Below are positions 1 through 9,275 of a stretch of DNA of 64,000 nt, one piece after another (the stretch's first letter is position 1; the number at the start of each line of letters is the position of its first letter). The stretch is taken from contig NZ_CP133188.1 of assembly GCF_030913635.1 (NCBI RefSeq), positions 930,001 to 994,000 on the forward strand. Reading direction: 5' to 3'. Source of the DNA: Sedimentibacter sp. MB35-C1. GTDB taxonomy: Bacteria; Bacillota; Clostridia; Tissierellales; Sedimentibacteraceae. A program made the position numbers and the translations under genes. The notes beneath the pieces are model-generated. The model was not told where the DNA came from. It made no database searches and saw only the letters and a list, made by a program, of their open reading frames with translations.

Positions 1-1
1 T

Positions 2-547
2 GCAGGATATGTTTCTAAGATGCCGGAAAAGAAAATACAGCTTATCATGGGAGTTGCATTGCTTGCAACAGCATTCTTGATGTTTTCTAAGCAGTTGGGA
101 TGGATTGCAGGATTAGGAACAGGAACTGAAATTGGACTTACAGGAGCCAAATTAATTGCAGCAGTAGTCGGCAACTTCATACTGGGTGCATTAATGACGG
201 CAGGAATAGGACTTTATGCTCCGTGCATGGCTTTAGTTTATATACTTGGAATGTCTCCGGCTGTTGCTTTCCCTGTTATGATGGGTTCTTGCGCATTCTT
301 AATGCCAGTAGCTTCTATTAAGTTTGTAAAAGAAGGGGCGTACAACAGAAAGGTATCATTAGCAATTACTATAGGCGGTATAATAGGTGTATTATTAGCT
401 GTATTTGTATTCACTTCACTGCCATTGGATGTGTTAACTTGGCTTGTAATTGCAGTAGTAACATACACAGGTATAACTTTGTTGAAAGCTTCAATGAAAG
501 AGGTAGCGATAGAAGCTGCTGAAACAAACAATAAACCAATTCAATAA
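2..547 (+). CDS. TauE/SafE-family membrane permease, C-terminal part (5' end outside window)
   Basis: The reading frame is open from the window edge (AGYVSK precedes the first Met at base 20), so the N-terminus is missing. About 180 residues are visible, with at least four hydrophobic segments. The stretch LYAPCMALVYILGMSPAVAF followed by VMMGSCAFLMPVASIKF fits the TauE/SafE (DUF81) permeases, a family that exports small anions or sulfonates and sulfite in characterised members. The substrate here cannot be told. The C-terminus is short and polar (AETNNKPIQ). Hairpins follow within 180 bases, so it is probably the last gene of its unit. Family assignment is fairly sure, function is not. Confidence 0.75.
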   Translation, partial: AGYVSKMPEKKIQLIMGVALLATAFLMFSKQLGWIAGLGTGTEIGLTGAKLIAAVVGNFILGALMTAGIGLYAPCMALVYILGMSPAVAFPVMMGSCAFLMPVASIKFVKEGAYNRKVSLAITIGGIIGVLLAVFVFTSLPLDVLTWLVIAVVTYTGITLLKASMKEVAIEAAETNNKPIQ

Positions 548-560
548 CTTTAATTGATAC

Positions 561-611
561 AGCCGATAATTGGCAGGTTGAATTGAGCGATCAGTCTGTC
601 AATTATCGGCT
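561..611 (+). terminator. Hairpin after the permease gene
   Basis: Arms agccgataattg and caattatcggct enclose about 27 bases just after the permease stop codon. The U-tract is weak (aatattc), so this may be a 3'-end stabilising hairpin rather than a true terminator. Confidence 0.45.
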
Positions 612-699
612 AATATTCAAACTTAATTAGCTTAAATATTCATACATTGGAGCAACTATTGATTATACGCAGTTCACGTCTATAGAAACAATTATGTTT

Positions 700-726
700 A
701 CGGAAAATGTGTTTTATCCGTTTTTT
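700..726 (+). terminator. Rho-independent terminator
   Basis: ACGGA pairs with TCCGT, the stem extends with A/T pairs past one mismatch, and six T residues follow directly (721-726). It lies about 150 bases beyond the permease stop. Confidence 0.5.
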
Positions 727-850
727 GCGAGTTATATATGCAATTTCGCACACTAAGCCAATAATACACCTATTATACTAAAACTTGCTTTTAAAAAAGA
801 ATTACTCCTAATGCGATGAAGATTATGCAATTTTCTTGATTCATCAACAC

Positions 851-887
851 AAACATATGCCGTGACAAGCACATGTTTATTTTTTAT
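851..887 (+). terminator. Possible terminator before the convergent SEC-C gene
   Basis: AAACATATG pairs with CACATGTTT with one mismatch, followed by ATTTTTTAT. It sits 12 bases before the end of the convergent gene at 899, where it would stop plus-strand transcription. Confidence 0.4.
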
Positions 888-898
888 ACAAGGGGAAA

Positions 899-1396
899 TT
901 ATTTACCGCAGCATTTTTTATATTTTTTTCCGGAGCCGCACGGGCACGGATCATTTCTTCCAATCTTGGTTTCTGCAATTACTTGCTTTGATCTGTTGAA
1001 GTCTTTTTTTATTTTTTTCCTTTTATCATCATCAAATATATTGCTCCACTCATTCATTCCATAAAGCCATTCCGCTTTTGCGTCATGCATATTCCACAAA
1101 AGTTTTTCCCAATCTAGCTCTGCTTTTAACACCGACTCTTCTGTTAATGAATCTAAGTCAAGACCTTCCTTGAAGCTTGTGTTTGCACCGTCAAGAAATC
1201 CTATATATTCCATACTGGTCATATCGTTATGTTTTGATAAATCAACTACTTTCCCCTCAATTACAGGGCTTTTAGATTCAAGTATTTTTCTGTAGCATTC
1301 AGCTTCTTTAGCCATGTAATCCTTGAAAAAATTTTGGTATTCTTCCTGTGTTTTAATATTCTTTAAAGCTTCATTCCATTCTGTATATAAACTCAT
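899..1396 (-). CDS. SEC-C motif metal-binding protein
   Basis: A 165-residue protein ends in the SEC-C zinc-binding motif ([21 protein letters not shown], about residues 144-164, pattern CxCx8CC), the module also found at the SecA C-terminus. The first 140 residues are helical, acidic and not recognised. The start at 1396 (MSLYTEW) is chosen because GGAGG lies six bases upstream; an upstream in-frame Met at 1453 has no ribosome site. SEC-C modules bind zinc and can mediate contact with SecB or ribosomes, but many such small proteins have no known role. Monocistronic, minus strand. Confidence 0.85.
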   Translation of the reverse strand: MSLYTEWNEALKNIKTQEEYQNFFKDYMAKEAECYRKILESKSPVIEGKVVDLSKHNDMTSMEYIGFLDGANTSFKEGLDLDSLTEESVLKAELDWEKLLWNMHDAKAEWLYGMNEWSNIFDDDKRKKIKKDFNRSKQVIAETKIGRNDPCPCGSGKKYKKCCGK

Positions 1397-1460
1397 TTTT
1401 GCCTCCAAATAATTTACTATCGTTATTTTAACAGCAAAATAATAAAATATCAAGACAAAA

Positions 1461-1485
1461 AATGCCGCAGAATGTGCGGCATTTT
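1461..1485 (-). terminator. Rho-independent terminator (minus strand)
   Basis: AAATGCCGCA pairs with TGCGGCATTT around a short loop, with T-rich sequence on both sides, so it could act in both directions. On the minus strand it follows the MscL-like fragment at 1491-1553 and separates it from the SEC-C gene. Confidence 0.75.
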
Positions 1486-1490
1486 TGCTA

Positions 1491-1553
1491 TTATTTTTGT
1501 TTAAGCAGATCTCTTATTTCTGTTAAAAGTTCCTCTTGGTAGTCTATATTGAT
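1491..1553 (-). pseudogene. C-terminal fragment resembling MscL
   Basis: A 20-codon minus-strand frame ends in [14 protein letters not shown] followed by a stop codon and then a good terminator. This is very like the C-terminal helical bundle of the large-conductance mechanosensitive channel MscL in Firmicutes. The frame is blocked upstream by a TAA at 1554-1556, and the next gene upstream is unrelated. It therefore looks like the tail of a deleted mscL that kept its terminator. The match is from memory and short, so a chance coiled-coil-like peptide remains possible. Confidence 0.4.
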
Positions 1554-1576
1554 TTAACATACTAATGAAGGAATTA

Positions 1577-4207
1577 TCAATTTTTATATTTTAATCCATT
1601 GTTTGTTATTCCAAGTTCAAAGCTGTCATCATATGAAATGTAGCGTACATTGTTTTCTATTACCGTATTTTCTTTGTCTCCTTTGTAAACGACAAATACC
1701 TGATTATTCTCAGATGCTGCTTCAAGTATTTCTTTTAAAATTTTCACTTCCCGCGCATCATAAATTGTATCAAGATTAGCATTCATAGTAAGCACGAGCA
1801 CCTTATCTTCATAATTTACAAAGCTCTTTATATTGTTCCACATAGTTGTATTGCTTGAGCTCATCGTTGCATTGGAAATTATGCCGTCAAAGTATATAAT
1901 TTCGCCATTTCCGGACAAAATTTCTTTCTTATCAGGTGAAACAACCAATTTTTCAGAGTAGTCGGATATTTCATCAGACTTCATGTGATCCACAAATTCA
2001 GTTTCTTCTTTCAAGCCAAGCTGTTTATCCTTAGGCTCATACATGATTCTTAAATTATCGATATATATTGTTCCTGTATCTTTTCTTGTTTCATTTATTT
2101 CTGCAAGATAAATATTTTTCAGTGTTACCGGATATGCAGTTCCTTCGGGTATTTGTGCCTCTACCCATTTCCACCCTGTCCAGTCAACTTCATCTGCAAA
2201 TGTGAGTTTTATCTGATTGTTATAAACGTCTGTAATTCTTGTTCGGAGCCAATGGTTTTTACCGTCTCCATAAACCCACATGCCAATTGCTTTAGGTTTG
2301 TCTTCAAGTTTAATTCCTTCGCCATCTTCACCGAATTCCACGAATGCTATGCTTTGGTCAGTCATTTCCGTAAAGTCATAGTCCAGCTTTAATGATTTAG
2401 AACCTTCCTTGACAAAATCTTCGGATATAGACATGTTTCCGGATGAATTATCAGGGTATAGTGTGAGTTTAAGGTTATCAAGCTCTTCAAATCTATTAAG
2501 AGTCTTATATCTGTAGCCAACCTTGACTTGTATATGTTTAATTGCATTTCCAAAGCTTGCTGTAACAGCACCAGTATTGCTTACATCTCCGGCAGTAAAA
2601 ATGCCGTTTTCAACTTTGCCGACCCTGTTTCTGTAAGAATAAGAAATATATTCAGCAGGTATGTATGCAGAATTTCCATCATCATCAATACCCAGGATTT
2701 CTCCTATTTCGTAAGTATCTCCAAGTCCAAGAACTATGGAATCATTGCTGAATTTTAATGCAACAGGTTCAGCAAGGACATCTATTTCAACCTGGCCTTC
2801 AGCATCTCCCGACAATGCTGTAATAACAACTTTTCCGGCTTTTGAGGGATAGAAAATATTGTTTTCTATTTTACCTGCATTAGTTGGAGAAATGCTATAC
2901 TTTACTTCTTTGTTAGTTACTTCAATTTGCGTGTAGTATTCATTAAAAAATTTAAGATCTAATGATACTTCTGTATTATTAAAAACCATATTTTGATAAG
3001 GCGTTATTTCAATGCTGCCTACATTGTCGCTGTCAGGTGAATTATTAAATACGGCTACACCTGAGGCTATTTTTCTTTCTCGTCCGTCAGATGGAATATT
3101 AACAACTGTAACGTTTGAATTTCTTAAAAAGTCAACGCCCATGGTGGTAGACCCTCCACCATCCATATTAACAGCGTCGTAAGCGCCTAGCCCTAACATT
3201 ATTTCAGCAAGTTCTGTCTGCTTAACTCCTACGTAATTTTTATTTCTGCCGTCTATTGTTACCATAATCATTTCTGTATTATCTTTGTTGAACCCTATTG
3301 CTGTTCTTGGATGCGCTCCTAGTACCTCGTCGCTTATTTCATTGACCATACCATCTTTAACGAGGTAGTTCAGTGCACCGAAGGCAAAATCTACATTGTC
3401 AGGACTAAAATCAAGTTCTATATTTAGGGATACAGGCTGTCCCGGTACAAAGGATTTCAGCATTTGTTCCATGGCTACTGAGTTGCAGCTTGCAATAACA
3501 TAACCATCTTTGGGGATTATTGTTGAGATCTGATTCTTTCGAATTTCAGAGACCATATTATCAATTACAATAACTTCAACAATATCTTTTTTTCCGTCGT
3601 ATCCTGGAGACATTTTGTTCCAATCAGTTGTAAGAATTGTTGCTGCCCAGTCCAATGAAGATGTTTTATTGAATGCTGTAACATCAAATACGGTGCTGTC
3701 AGAACCATACAATGTTATTTTAGGATTCCATACAGATATATCCATACTTTCATTATCCAAGAGTTTGGAAACTGTAGGGTATCCGTAGCTGTACGGAAGA
3801 GGAGATGTTATCAGCTTTCCATCTTTAATTAATGGACCGTAGGTATATGTAGGATCGCCCATGTAGAAAAAGTCACCATTAACTGCCGCTGTTGCGCCTG
3901 ATGATTTAATCATACTGCTCAAAGGTGAGCGGGTTCCTACACCGTTTTCTCCTGTTATAGGTTTAATTTCTGTATATTCATCTGTCAAATCAGCTCTTAC
4001 CACGTTTATGTTCATCCAGCCAGCGGAGGTGTATCTTTCGATTTTTTCATATGTAATACCTGTTGATAGCCTTGTTTGTTCTGACAGGTCAGATACTGTA
4101 TACAGGCTGCCGTAGGCGTATGAACTCAATAAAATTGCAAGAGCAACCGAGAAAGCTGCTATTTTTTTAATAAACAAATAAATCATTCCTTTCTGTTTAA
4201 TTTTCAT
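1577..4207 (-). CDS. Secreted phosphodiester glycosidase (NAGPA/DUF2233) family protein
   Basis: An 876-residue protein. An N-terminal hydrophobic segment (KKIAAFSVALAILLSSYAYG) is a likely signal peptide. Residues of about 80-390 form the NAGPA-type domain, with AAVNGDFFYMGDPTYTYGPL, GAHPRTAIGFNKD and GAYDAVNMDGGGSTTM, typical of proteins that cleave or sense phosphodiester-linked sugars on the cell surface. Beyond it lie Ig-like or bacterial-adhesin-like segments (about 395-490) and a carbohydrate-binding-like region (about 570-730). The end contains NANLDTIYDAREVKILKEIL, which may be a phosphoesterase-like remnant. The start is uncertain: the first ATG has GAGGT directly against it, and a second ATG (MIYLFIKK, residue 8) has AAAGGA against it. 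Function in cell-wall or exopolysaccharide turnover is inferred. Confidence 0.8.
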   Translation of the reverse strand: MKIKQKGMIYLFIKKIAAFSVALAILLSSYAYGSLYTVSDLSEQTRLSTGITYEKIERYTSAGWMNINVVRADLTDEYTEIKPITGENGVGTRSPLSSMIKSSGATAAVNGDFFYMGDPTYTYGPLIKDGKLITSPLPYSYGYPTVSKLLDNESMDISVWNPKITLYGSDSTVFDVTAFNKTSSLDWAATILTTDWNKMSPGYDGKKDIVEVIVIDNMVSEIRKNQISTIIPKDGYVIASCNSVAMEQMLKSFVPGQPVSLNIELDFSPDNVDFAFGALNYLVKDGMVNEISDEVLGAHPRTAIGFNKDNTEMIMVTIDGRNKNYVGVKQTELAEIMLGLGAYDAVNMDGGGSTTMGVDFLRNSNVTVVNIPSDGRERKIASGVAVFNNSPDSDNVGSIEITPYQNMVFNNTEVSLDLKFFNEYYTQIEVTNKEVKYSISPTNAGKIENNIFYPSKAGKVVITALSGDAEGQVEIDVLAEPVALKFSNDSIVLGLGDTYEIGEILGIDDDGNSAYIPAEYISYSYRNRVGKVENGIFTAGDVSNTGAVTASFGNAIKHIQVKVGYRYKTLNRFEELDNLKLTLYPDNSSGNMSISEDFVKEGSKSLKLDYDFTEMTDQSIAFVEFGEDGEGIKLEDKPKAIGMWVYGDGKNHWLRTRITDVYNNQIKLTFADEVDWTGWKWVEAQIPEGTAYPVTLKNIYLAEINETRKDTGTIYIDNLRIMYEPKDKQLGLKEETEFVDHMKSDEISDYSEKLVVSPDKKEILSGNGEIIYFDGIISNATMSSSNTTMWNNIKSFVNYEDKVLVLTMNANLDTIYDAREVKILKEILEAASENNQVFVVYKGDKENTVIENNVRYISYDDSFELGITNNGLKYKN

Positions 4208-4385
4208 ACCTCATTATAACACAAAAAATGGACAACCATTATTAAATTACTATTAATAAGGTTGTAATTTTTAGTAATAGTGGATATGTTTATAATTAAT
4301 TAGACGTATGTTATCATGCTTTGTTCCGCCTTTCATAGCAAATAATTAAATAAATTTTATGCAGCAAAAATTATTTAGACATGTA

Positions 4386-4414
4386 TTGACAACAAGAAAT
4401 TGATATGTTATGAT
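4386..4414 (+). promoter_or_regulatory. Sigma-A promoter of the metK transcript
   Basis: TTGACA (4386-4391), 17-base spacer, TATGAT (4409-4414). Transcription would begin just ahead of the SAM-I aptamer. Confidence 0.8.
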
Positions 4415-4427
4415 TATGCAAAATAAA

Positions 4428-4523
4428 TCCTTATCAAGAGTGGTGGAGGGACGAGGCCCAATGAAACCCGGCAGCCTGATTATTCAAGGTGCTAATTCCC
4501 GCGGATTTCCGAAAGATGAGGCA
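4428..4523 (+). promoter_or_regulatory. SAM-I (S-box) riboswitch aptamer
   Basis: The core sequence matches the S-box: CTTATCAAGAGTGG, GGAGGGAC, GGCCCAATGAAACCCGGCAG, then GGTGCTAATTCC and GAAAGATGAG. It precedes metK, a standard S-box target. When SAM is abundant, the aptamer favours the downstream terminator and switches off SAM synthetase expression. A 66-codon frame across it is spurious. Confidence 0.95.
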
Positions 4524-4540
4524 TATTTACAGAGACAAAG

Positions 4541-4568
4541 ACCTCTTCTGCGGAAGAGATTTTTTTTT
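4541..4568 (+). terminator. Riboswitch expression-platform terminator
   Basis: CTCTTC pairs with GAAGAG around TGCG, followed by eight or nine T residues. It lies 18 bases after the S-box aptamer and 107 bases before metK, as expected for transcriptional control by SAM. Confidence 0.85.
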
Positions 4569-4674
4569 GGCAAAACAAAAAATGCATTGTTTAAAAGAAT
4601 GCGTAGTTAATTGAAATAAGTTTTGAAATTTATTTGATTTGAAAAATGGATAATACAAAGAAAGGAAATATAAT

Positions 4675-5853
4675 ATGAAGAAATGGTTATTTACATCTGA
4701 ATCAGTTACTGAAGGACACCCGGATAAAATGTGTGATCAGATTTCAGATGCGATTTTGGATGCGATTTTAGAAAAAGATCCTAATGGAAGAGTTGCCTGT
4801 GAAACAATTACTAAAACAGGATTTGTTCTTGTAGCGGGAGAAATAAGCACAAACTGCTACATTGATATACCTAAAATAGTTAGAGATACTATTAAGGATA
4901 TAGGTTATGACAATGCTGAATATGGCTTTGATTACAAGACATGTGCCGTGTTTACATCAATTGAAGAGCAGTCTCAGGATATAGCAATGGGCGTTGATGC
5001 TGCTGATGAATATAAAAAAGATGACAAGGATACAAATGATATGATTGGCGCAGGAGACCAAGGAATGATGTTTGGTTTTGCGTGCAATGAAACTCCAGAA
5101 ATGATGCCTATGCCAATTTATCTTGCACACAAGCTTTCAAGGAAACTGACTGAGGTAAGGAAAAACAAAACAATAAATTATCTGAGACCGGACGGTAAGA
5201 CTCAGGTTACTGTTGAGTACCAGGACAACAAACCTGTAAGAATAGATACAATTGTTATATCAACTCAACATAACCCTGAGGTTGACAGAAAAACAATTGA
5301 AAAAGACTTAATTGACCAAGTAATTAAAACTACTGTCCCTGCTGAGTTACTGGATGATGAGACTAAGTATTTTATCAACCCTACCGGAAGATTTGTAATA
5401 GGCGGGCCTCAGGGAGACTCAGGATTAACAGGACGAAAAATCATAGTTGATACTTACGGCGGATACTCAAGACACGGCGGAGGGGCATTTTCCGGAAAAG
5501 ATTCCACAAAAGTTGACCGATCCGCAGCATATGCAGCAAGATATATTGCTAAAAATATTGTTGCAGCCGGACTGGCAGAAAAATGTGAAGTTGAGCTTGC
5601 ATATGCCATAGGTGTTGCAAAACCGGTATCGATAATGGTTGATACATTTGGAACTAATAAAATCGATGAAGAAAAGATTCAGCAGGCTGTTTCGGAAAAT
5701 TTTGATTTAAGACCGGCAGCGATAATTGAATACTTTAATTTGAGAAGACCTATGTACAAACAGATAGCTGCTTACGGGCATTTTGGAAGAGATGATTTAG
5801 ATCTTCCTTGGGAAAAGACAGATAAAAAAGAAGTGCTGAAAAAATATTTATAA
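4675..5853 (+). CDS. metK: S-adenosylmethionine synthetase
   Basis: A 392-residue, full-length methionine adenosyltransferase that makes SAM from methionine and ATP in the cytoplasm. Visible signatures are [16 protein letters not shown] at the N-terminus (active-site His and Asp), [10 protein letters not shown] (methionine and Mg binding), [20 protein letters not shown] and GGGAFSGKD (P-loop-like ATP contacts). AAAGGAAATATA precedes the ATG. It is the only gene controlled by the SAM-I riboswitch upstream and is followed by a terminator. Confidence 0.98.
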   Translation: MKKWLFTSESVTEGHPDKMCDQISDAILDAILEKDPNGRVACETITKTGFVLVAGEISTNCYIDIPKIVRDTIKDIGYDNAEYGFDYKTCAVFTSIEEQSQDIAMGVDAADEYKKDDKDTNDMIGAGDQGMMFGFACNETPEMMPMPIYLAHKLSRKLTEVRKNKTINYLRPDGKTQVTVEYQDNKPVRIDTIVISTQHNPEVDRKTIEKDLIDQVIKTTVPAELLDDETKYFINPTGRFVIGGPQGDSGLTGRKIIVDTYGGYSRHGGGAFSGKDSTKVDRSAAYAARYIAKNIVAAGLAEKCEVELAYAIGVAKPVSIMVDTFGTNKIDEEKIQQAVSENFDLRPAAIIEYFNLRRPMYKQIAAYGHFGRDDLDLPWEKTDKKEVLKKYL

Positions 5854-5859
5854 TTTTGA

Positions 5860-5892
5860 AAAAGAGTAGATAGTCACTATTTACTCTTTTTT
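5860..5892 (+). terminator. metK terminator
   Basis: AAAAGAGTA pairs with TACTCTTTT around about 13 bases, with a T-run at 5887-5892. It overlaps the likely promoter of the next gene. Confidence 0.75.
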
Positions 5893-5899
5893 GTATAAT
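5871..5899 (+). promoter_or_regulatory. Likely malQ promoter overlapping the metK terminator
   Basis: TAGTCA (5871-5876), 17-base spacer, TATAAT (5894-5899). The -10 is perfect and the -35 weak. The -35 lies in the loop of the metK terminator. The malQ start codon is 25 bases downstream. Confidence 0.55.
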
Positions 5900-5924
5900 A
5901 TGCTTAAAAAACGAGGAGTATACA

Positions 5925-7436
5925 ATGTTTGACAGAGGCTCGGGAATACTTATGCCCATAAGTTCTATTCCTTCAAAATTTGGAATAGGAACATTTGGGA
6001 AAGAAGCATACAATTATATAGACTTTTTGTGTGAGTCAGGACAGAGATACTGGCAGCTTCTGCCTTTAGGACCTGTTTCATATGGAGATTCTCCATATTC
6101 TCCATTTTCAATATATGCAGGAAATCCATACTATATTGACTTGGAGCTTTTGATTGAAGAGGGAATATTGTCGTTAAAAGATTGCGAGATACTAGATTCT
6201 GACGATGGATATGTGAATTATGATAAACAGTTTAAACTAAGGTATAACGTATTATACAAGGCGTATGAAAATTCGAAGTGCTATAAAAATGAAGTTCGCA
6301 TGTTTTGTCAAAATAATAAATGGGTTTTGGATTATTCGATGTTTATGGCACTAAAATACCGCTTCAATCAAATGCCATGGAAAGAGTGGGGAAAGGGCAT
6401 ATTCGACAGAAATGAAAATTTCTTGGAAGAATACAGGATGCTTCTTAGTGATCAAATCGAATTTTGGAGCTTTCTTCAGTGCGTATTTTACCGTCAGTAC
6501 CATAAACTAAAGAAATATGCCAATAAAAATGGAATCAGAATAATAGGAGACATGCCCATATATGTTTCGGAGGACAGCGTTGAAGCTTGGGCTGAAAGAG
6601 AATTATTCGTAAGGGATGACAATAACAATTTGTCTTTGGAAGCAGGTGTCCCGCCGGATATTTTTTCGGAAACCGGTCAGCTTTGGGGAAATCCTGTTTA
6701 TAACTGGGGATATTTAAAAGAAAATTCCTATAAATGGTGGATAAACAGATTAAATTGGTCGGTAAAATTATATGATGCTGTTAGAGTAGACCATTTCAGG
6801 GGATTTGATGAGTTCTGGGCAGTAAAGGCAGGGTCTGAAGATGCAGTTAACGGCAAATGGTATCCTGCAGAAGGGAGAGAAATGTTTGAGCTTGCGGTAA
6901 GTAATATAAAGGGTTTAAACATAATAGCCGAAGATTTAGGTGTTATTACCGATTCAGTGATAGAATTAAAAAATAAGTTAAATTTCCCGGGAATGAAGGT
7001 GCTTCAGTTCGCCTTTGACGGCAATCCTGACAATCCGCATCTTCCATATAATTACGAGGAAAACTCTGTGGCCTATACAGGAACTCATGACAACGATACA
7101 TTAAAGGGCTGGCTTGTGAAGCTGAATGATGAAACTAAGTCCTGCGTGTTAAAAAGTATGAATTTAGGTGAAAAGCTTTCTATAAACGAGATCGTTGAGG
7201 GCTTAATAAAAAAAGTAATGTGCAGCAAAGCAAATCTTGCTGTGATACCCATGCAGGATTATTTGCTTCTGGACTCAAGCGCAAGAATAAATACGCCATC
7301 GACTGTGGGAGGAAACTGGATGTGGAGAGCTAAAAAAGAGGACTTTACTCCGGAACTGGCAAAAAAGATTAAATCATTGACTGAAATCAGCGGACGTTTT
7401 AAAGAGGCTATTGCAATTACAATAACCTCTTATTAA
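5925..7436 (+). CDS. malQ: 4-alpha-glucanotransferase (amylomaltase, GH77)
   Basis: A 503-residue GH77 enzyme that moves alpha-1,4-glucan segments between maltodextrins and releases glucose. It begins with the family-typical RGSGILMPISSIPSKFGIG. Active-site regions are visible: AVRVDHFRGF (nucleophile Asp), NIIAEDLGVI (acid/base Glu) and YTGTHDNDT (third carboxylate). GAGGAG precedes the ATG. It faces the glycogen operon and its stop codon directly abuts that of the GH13 gene (TAA/TTA, no gap). It likely recycles short dextrins left by glycogen phosphorylase and the GH13 enzyme. Confidence 0.96.
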   Translation: MFDRGSGILMPISSIPSKFGIGTFGKEAYNYIDFLCESGQRYWQLLPLGPVSYGDSPYSPFSIYAGNPYYIDLELLIEEGILSLKDCEILDSDDGYVNYDKQFKLRYNVLYKAYENSKCYKNEVRMFCQNNKWVLDYSMFMALKYRFNQMPWKEWGKGIFDRNENFLEEYRMLLSDQIEFWSFLQCVFYRQYHKLKKYANKNGIRIIGDMPIYVSEDSVEAWAERELFVRDDNNNLSLEAGVPPDIFSETGQLWGNPVYNWGYLKENSYKWWINRLNWSVKLYDAVRVDHFRGFDEFWAVKAGSEDAVNGKWYPAEGREMFELAVSNIKGLNIIAEDLGVITDSVIELKNKLNFPGMKVLQFAFDGNPDNPHLPYNYEENSVAYTGTHDNDTLKGWLVKLNDETKSCVLKSMNLGEKLSINEIVEGLIKKVMCSKANLAVIPMQDYLLLDSSARINTPSTVGGNWMWRAKKEDFTPELAKKIKSLTEISGRFKEAIAITITSY

Positions 7437-9209
7437 TTATATCAATATTAAAAACTTGTTGCTGTCTAAATCGAAACTGTTATTGCTTATTTTTAATAAA
7501 TAATCTTTTTTAGGACTACTAAAATTTAAAGTTATTGTTTTGTCGGACAGATTTGTGGCAATTATGATATTTTTATTTTTGTCATATCTTTCAAATATAA
7601 ATACACCTTCATCATGTGTGAGACACTTATATTTGCCTTCATCAAACACGCTGTATTTTCTTAGTTGAGAAAGCATTTTATAATGATTTAATATTTCATT
7701 ATTTTCATGGCCCCACGGAAAGCATCGCCTGTTGAAAGGGTCTTCAAAACCTTCAACGCCAGCCTCGTCACCGTAATATATGCATGGGATTCCGGGAAGT
7801 GTAAATTGAAGCAGGCTTGCTATTTTAAGAAGAGCAGTGCCTTTTTTTAATTCTTCAATGCTCAATTTATATTCTGCCTTTTTATGTTTGCTTTCAGGAA
7901 TTTCGGTGCAACCTAAGACAGTTAGAATTCTTACTGTATCATGAGTGCCGAGAATATTCATCAGGCAGTTGACGGTCTGCGGAGGATATTTTTCAATTAT
8001 AAAACCCATAGTTCTGTTAAGCATTTCGCAGTCTTTATTTTCTATATATTTAATTATTGCACTTCTAAGAGGGTAGTTTGTAACAGAGTCAAGTTGCTCC
8101 CCGCAAAAGTATTCTTTTAATTTTCCATATGAAAATTTATCAGTTGCATCTTCCCATACTTCTCCTGCTATAAAGCTTTCGCTGTCTTTATTTTTTGATG
8201 CTATTCTTAATGCCTTCAAAAATTCATTGGGCAGTTCATCTGCAACGTCAAGCCTCCATCCCTTGACGCCTCTTTTTTGCCAATATTTCAAAACTCCGTT
8301 TTCTCCTGTTATGAAATCAATATAGCTTTTGCTTTCCTTATTTATTGTAGGCAATGTTTTTATGCCCCACCAACAGGCATAGTCATTATTCCAATTGTTG
8401 AACATGTACCAGTCAAAGTAGAAAGAGTTCTGGCTTTGATATGCACCTGTTGAGTTATAGTGCCCATATTTATTGAAATAAACACTGTCAACACCGGTGT
8501 GACTGAAAACACCGTCTAAAATTATGCTCATACCATAGTTTTTTGCTTCTGTTACAAGTTCTATAAATGATTGTTCATTCCCGAACATAGGATCAATGGA
8601 AAGATAATCTCCAACATCATATTTGTGATTTGAGTATGCTTCAAATACGGGAGACAGATATATTGCGGTTATGCCCAGTTCCGAAAGGTAAGGAAGTTTT
8701 GCTTTTATTCCCTCCAGATTCCCTCCGAAGTAGTCATTATTTTTTATTTCACCTTCTATGGGAAGGTAATTAGGTATTCCTCCCCAGTCATCCCTGATAA
8801 TTATGTCACTGTCTTTACTGAGTGTATAGCTTCTGTAAAAACGGTCAACAAAAATATGGTAGATGATACCACCTTTAATCCAGTTAGGTGTTGTAAAGTT
8901 TTTATTATAAACCAGCAGTTCATAATTAGGGGATAAATTACTTTCGTCAAAAATAAAATAATAGAAATAGCTGCCTGCCTCATTTATTGCAAATGAGGCT
9001 TCATATAAATCATGAGATTTTTCTGTTCCTACCCATTTCATTGGAATTTCTTTGTACAAATTACAGTTGTAATCATTTCGCTTATCTATTCTCATTATAG
9101 GAGTACCGTATTTTTTCTTTACATACACTTTTAATGTAAGAGGCTTATCTTCTTTTACTCCGCCTTGAGGACTTCGGAAAAATTCAGATTGACTATCAAA
9201 TATAAACAT
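7437..9209 (-). CDS. GH13 alpha-glycosidase (neopullulanase/maltodextrinase-like)
   Basis: A 590-residue protein with an N-terminal beta-sandwich (about residues 1-110) and a GH13 barrel. Catalytic regions are GVKGWRLDVADELP (nucleophile Asp), FIAGEVWED (acid/base Glu) and NILGTHDTVR (transition-state Asp). The segment IYHIFVDRFYRS and the insertion before the barrel fit cyclodextrinase, neopullulanase and maltogenic amylase relatives. The start has AGGAGA four bases upstream. It is the last gene of the glg operon, so cytoplasmic breakdown of glycogen-derived dextrins is the likely job. There is no signal peptide. Exact specificity cannot be read from sequence. Confidence 0.9.
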   Translation of the reverse strand: MFIFDSQSEFFRSPQGGVKEDKPLTLKVYVKKKYGTPIMRIDKRNDYNCNLYKEIPMKWVGTEKSHDLYEASFAINEAGSYFYYFIFDESNLSPNYELLVYNKNFTTPNWIKGGIIYHIFVDRFYRSYTLSKDSDIIIRDDWGGIPNYLPIEGEIKNNDYFGGNLEGIKAKLPYLSELGITAIYLSPVFEAYSNHKYDVGDYLSIDPMFGNEQSFIELVTEAKNYGMSIILDGVFSHTGVDSVYFNKYGHYNSTGAYQSQNSFYFDWYMFNNWNNDYACWWGIKTLPTINKESKSYIDFITGENGVLKYWQKRGVKGWRLDVADELPNEFLKALRIASKNKDSESFIAGEVWEDATDKFSYGKLKEYFCGEQLDSVTNYPLRSAIIKYIENKDCEMLNRTMGFIIEKYPPQTVNCLMNILGTHDTVRILTVLGCTEIPESKHKKAEYKLSIEELKKGTALLKIASLLQFTLPGIPCIYYGDEAGVEGFEDPFNRRCFPWGHENNEILNHYKMLSQLRKYSVFDEGKYKCLTHDEGVFIFERYDKNKNIIIATNLSDKTITLNFSSPKKDYLLKISNNSFDLDSNKFLILI

Positions 9210-9225
9210 AGCTTCTCCTATCTTG

Positions 9226-9262
9226 TAAACAAAGGATGCAATTGTCAGGCATCCTTTGTTTA
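9226..9262 (-). terminator. Hairpin between glgP and the GH13 gene
   Basis: A 14-base perfect stem, TAAACAAAGGATGC with GCATCCTTTGTTTA, around nine bases. On the minus strand it follows glgP and lies just before the GH13 ribosome site. There is no long U-tract outside the stem, so it may lower read-through or mark an mRNA processing point. Confidence 0.6.
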
Positions 9263-9275
9263 TATGTTATTAATA

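Larger units (their letters stand above)
548..898. other. Gene-free stretch with hairpins
   Basis: No convincing coding frame is seen. The stretch holds three hairpins (561-611, 700-726, 851-887), the last two with T-runs on the plus strand. No promoter with a good -35/-10 pair was found. A short transcript ending at 726 is possible but unsupported. Confidence 0.5.

Noticed and set aside
4410-4610. 66-codon frame across the metK leader
   Set aside because: It coincides with the SAM-I aptamer and terminator, which fully explain the sequence.
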